Shown in pieces: positions 42,968 to 44,853 of a stretch of 44,853 bases of DNA. How positions within the stretch are numbered: position 1 is the first letter of the stretch; each line of letters starts with the position of its first letter. Under the pieces are notes generated by a model. The model saw only the letters and a list, made by a program, of their open reading frames with translations, did no database searches and had not been told where the DNA came from. Source of the stretch: JAAZBW01 sp035647855 (GTDB lineage Bacteria > Actinomycetota > Actinomycetes > Actinomycetales > Actinomycetaceae); NCBI GenBank assembly GCA_035647855.1, contig DASRMP010000020.1:1-44853 (forward strand), read 5' to 3'. A program made the position numbers and the translations under genes.

Positions 42968-43712
42968 AAATATCGGAACCGTGGTGGCGCACGCGCCCGA
43001 GGGCCCGACGGAAACACGGGTCCCGGCGGTGCGCGCCGTGCCGGTGGAGGCGGGACTGGCAGCGGCGCGCGCCGTGCTCGCCAAGGCCGAGTTAGCTGCC
43101 GGCCTGCGCACCAGACTGACCGGCCCCGGACTGGGTGGCGCCACGGAGGGTATCCACCTGCCCGCCGGCCTCGACTCGCTCTTCCCCGCTGGCTTCGCAC
43201 CCGGCAGCATCGTCTCGGTGCGCGGCTCGGCCTCGCTGTTGCACACCCTCGCCGCCGCGTCCATGGGGGAGACCGGATGGGCCGCCGTGGTGGGCGGCAG
43301 GGACATCGGCTGGCTTGCCGCCGCCGAGGCAGGCGTGGACCTCACCCGCGTGGTGAACATCCCCAAGCCCGGGCCGGCAATTGCCGACGTCGTAGCCGCC
43401 TGCACCGATGGGTTCAGCGTGGTGGTGCTTGGCAATGCAGACCTCGGTGCCGGTGCAGCCCGCAGCCTCACCGGCCGGGTGCGTTCGAACGGGACCGTCC
43501 TCCTCACCACCGGTGAGTGGCACGGTGCCACCACCCTGCGTGCCCGGGTCCGTGGAGCAGAGATTGGCCCGGACGGCCTCACCGAGCGTGTCATCACCGT
43601 CACCCGGGACGGCATGCCCGCCACCGTGGTGCTCCGCATGGGTGCAACGCCGAGCGCCGACCAGCAGACCGGCAGCACCACCGCACGCCGGCATCTTCAG
43701 GCGGTCTCGTGA
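42960..43712 (+). CDS. imuA: ImuA'-like mutasome protein
   Basis: A 250-residue RecA-like protein without a clear Walker A loop, as in mycobacterial ImuA'. The segment LPAGLDSLFPAGFAPGSIVS resembles the region before the P-loop in RecA/ImuA, and FSVVVLGNADLGAGAARSLT resembles the Walker B strand. It works with ImuB and DnaE2 in SOS mutagenesis. ATG 42960 is leaderless, 7 bases after TAGAAT and inside a LexA box. The stop overlaps the imuB ATG. Confidence 0.85.
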   Translation: MFGNIGTVVAHAPEGPTETRVPAVRAVPVEAGLAAARAVLAKAELAAGLRTRLTGPGLGGATEGIHLPAGLDSLFPAGFAPGSIVSVRGSASLLHTLAAASMGETGWAAVVGGRDIGWLAAAEAGVDLTRVVNIPKPGPAIADVVAACTDGFSVVVLGNADLGAGAARSLTGRVRSNGTVLLTTGEWHGATTLRARVRGAEIGPDGLTERVITVTRDGMPATVVLRMGATPSADQQTGSTTARRHLQAVS

Positions 43713-44853
43713 TGCGCCAAGCAGTCCTGTGGGTGCCGGACTGGCCCCTTGTTGCCGCCGGGGCCGAGGGCCTCCTCGACCCCACCACCCCGTGCGCCGT
43801 GCATGACAACCGCGGCATCCTCGTGGCCTCACCCGCCGCACGCACAACAGGCGTCCGCACCGGCATGAAGCGCCGCCACGCCCAACAGGCATGCCCGGAG
43901 ATCACCCTCCTCGCCGCGGACGAGGCCCGGGACGCCCGCGCCTTCGAGGCAGTCGTCCAGGCAGCCGAGGAGGTCATCGCCTTCCCCGTGGTTCTGCGCC
44001 CTGGCATGCTCCTCACCGAGACTGAGGGCCCCACCCGCCACCACGGCAGCGAGGAGAAGCTCACCGAGGAACTCATCGGCGCAGTCGCCCGCGAATCCGG
44101 GTCCGAGGCATACGTCGGCATAGCGGACGGACTCCTCGCCGCCATCCTCGCCGCCCGCGCCGGCGTGATCGTCCCAGCAAACCAATCCGCCCCGTTCCTC
44201 GCACCCCACCCCACCGCAACACTCCGCCACGCTGCCTTCACCAGGAACTCGCGCACAGAAATCACAGCGCTCATCGAGGTGTTCGTCCAGCTCGGCCTCA
44301 CCCGCCTCGGGGATATCGCGGCGCTGCAGAGCATGGACTTCGCCGGCCGCTTCGGCACTCTTGGCATCCACACTCACGCCCTCGCCCGAGGCGAGTCCGT
44401 GCCAACGGCACCGGGGGCGAGACCGGTGGGGAGCGTCGTCGTGATGCGGGAGCTGGACCCACCGATCAACCGTTCGGACGCGGCCGCGTTCGCCGCACGC
44501 ACCCTCGCCGAGGAACTTGCCGCCCGGCTGCGCGGCCGTGCCTGCGGGCGGCTGCGCGTGACCGCCCGCACCACGGACGGCGCCGAACTTTCCCGCCTGT
44601 GGACCATCGAGGCGCCCCTCTCCGCTGCCGAGGCCACGGACCGGGTGCGCTGGCAGCTGGACGGCTGGCTCTCCGGCCGCTCCGGCCGCCCACCCGCGGC
44701 GCCCCTGCACGTGCTCGAACTCGTGGCCGAGGAGGTCCGCGGCGCCAGCTCCGGCGCGGACCCGTTGTGGGGCCGGGCGAGCAACACCGAGACCGCCGCC
44801 CGCCGCGCCGTGCTCCGCCTCCAGGGAATGCTCGGCGCCGAGGGAGTCACGCG
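43712..44853 (+). CDS. imuB: ImuB, Y-family polymerase-like protein (partial)
   Basis: The first 380 residues are present and the frame runs off the window. The N-terminus VLWVPDWPLVAA is the ImuB form of the Y-family palm, in which most catalytic acidic residues are lost; SPAARTTGVRTGMKRRHAQ and AYVGIADGLLAAILAA follow the Y-family order. ImuB is the adapter joining DnaE2 to the beta clamp; dnaE2 is expected just beyond the window. ATG 43712 overlaps the imuA' stop (TGATG). Confidence 0.88.
   Translation, partial: MRQAVLWVPDWPLVAAGAEGLLDPTTPCAVHDNRGILVASPAARTTGVRTGMKRRHAQQACPEITLLAADEARDARAFEAVVQAAEEVIAFPVVLRPGMLLTETEGPTRHHGSEEKLTEELIGAVARESGSEAYVGIADGLLAAILAARAGVIVPANQSAPFLAPHPTATLRHAAFTRNSRTEITALIEVFVQLGLTRLGDIAALQSMDFAGRFGTLGIHTHALARGESVPTAPGARPVGSVVVMRELDPPINRSDAAAFAARTLAEELAARLRGRACGRLRVTARTTDGAELSRLWTIEAPLSAAEATDRVRWQLDGWLSGRSGRPPAAPLHVLELVAEEVRGASSGADPLWGRASNTETAARRAVLRLQGMLGAEGVT

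Overview
This window is a high-GC actinobacterial chromosome segment, most like a Micrococcales/Actinomycetales-type Actinomycetota; no species can be named. The evidence is a sufR-sufB-sufD-sufC-sufS-sufU-sufT operon, TlyA, DUF3099, adjacent fabG-fabI, an imuA'-imuB pair under an actinobacterial LexA box, frequent GTG starts, 4-bp stop/start overlaps, and many start codons only 6-8 bases behind a TANNNT -10 box, the geometry of leaderless mRNAs.

Layout. 1-171: end of an rRNA operon (5S rRNA and terminator). 263-9280: a tightly packed + strand housekeeping run (Arg/Asp-rich TPR-like protein, HAD phosphatase, small protein, tlyA, nadK, recN, pyrG, NUDIX hydrolase, AlkD-like glycosylase). 9281-10141: a gene-free convergent junction with repeat locus I, including a perfect 60-bp palindrome. 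10142-17883: heme A synthase ctaA (- strand) and the complete suf Fe-S cluster operon. 17893-27597: a more accessory-looking block with a CapA-like phosphodiesterase, an iron-chelate-type ABC uptake operon ending in a methyltransferase, a broken alcohol dehydrogenase, an intact aldehyde dehydrogenase with a TetR regulator, a second alcohol dehydrogenase relic, and a zinc metallopeptidase. 27654-29294: ABC-F ATPase. 29295-29772: repeat locus II, again between convergent genes. 29773-33458: SURF1, two small conserved proteins, fabG, fabI, SixA-like phosphatase. 33441-36738: a degenerate SerB-like gene, glgC and divergent glgA. 36782-42838: ABC ATPase, NfeD, SPFH, SpoU methyltransferase, a tryptophanase-fold lyase, trmL and a PEBP protein. 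42952-44853: LexA-controlled imuA' and imuB; imuB runs off the window.

The most interesting signal is the pair of intergenic repeat loci (9560-10072 and 29373-29663). Each contains an array of 18-bp units of the form GTGACG-NN-CGTGCGCCCT. The units point outward from a palindrome and are spaced 21, 30/31 or 41 bp, that is, in steps of one helical turn. Each locus also has a second family (CGCTGGGGAACTT...) in inverted clusters, and both loci share a nearly identical linker. The 31- and 41-bp steps break any reading frame, so the geometry looks like a DNA-level or RNA-structure-level element rather than a coding repeat. I do not recognise it as a described element. The other strong observations are a SerB-like protein whose DxDST catalytic motif reads GAGSG, two decayed alcohol dehydrogenases flanking an intact aldehyde dehydrogenase, and a LexA box that contains the imuA' start codon.
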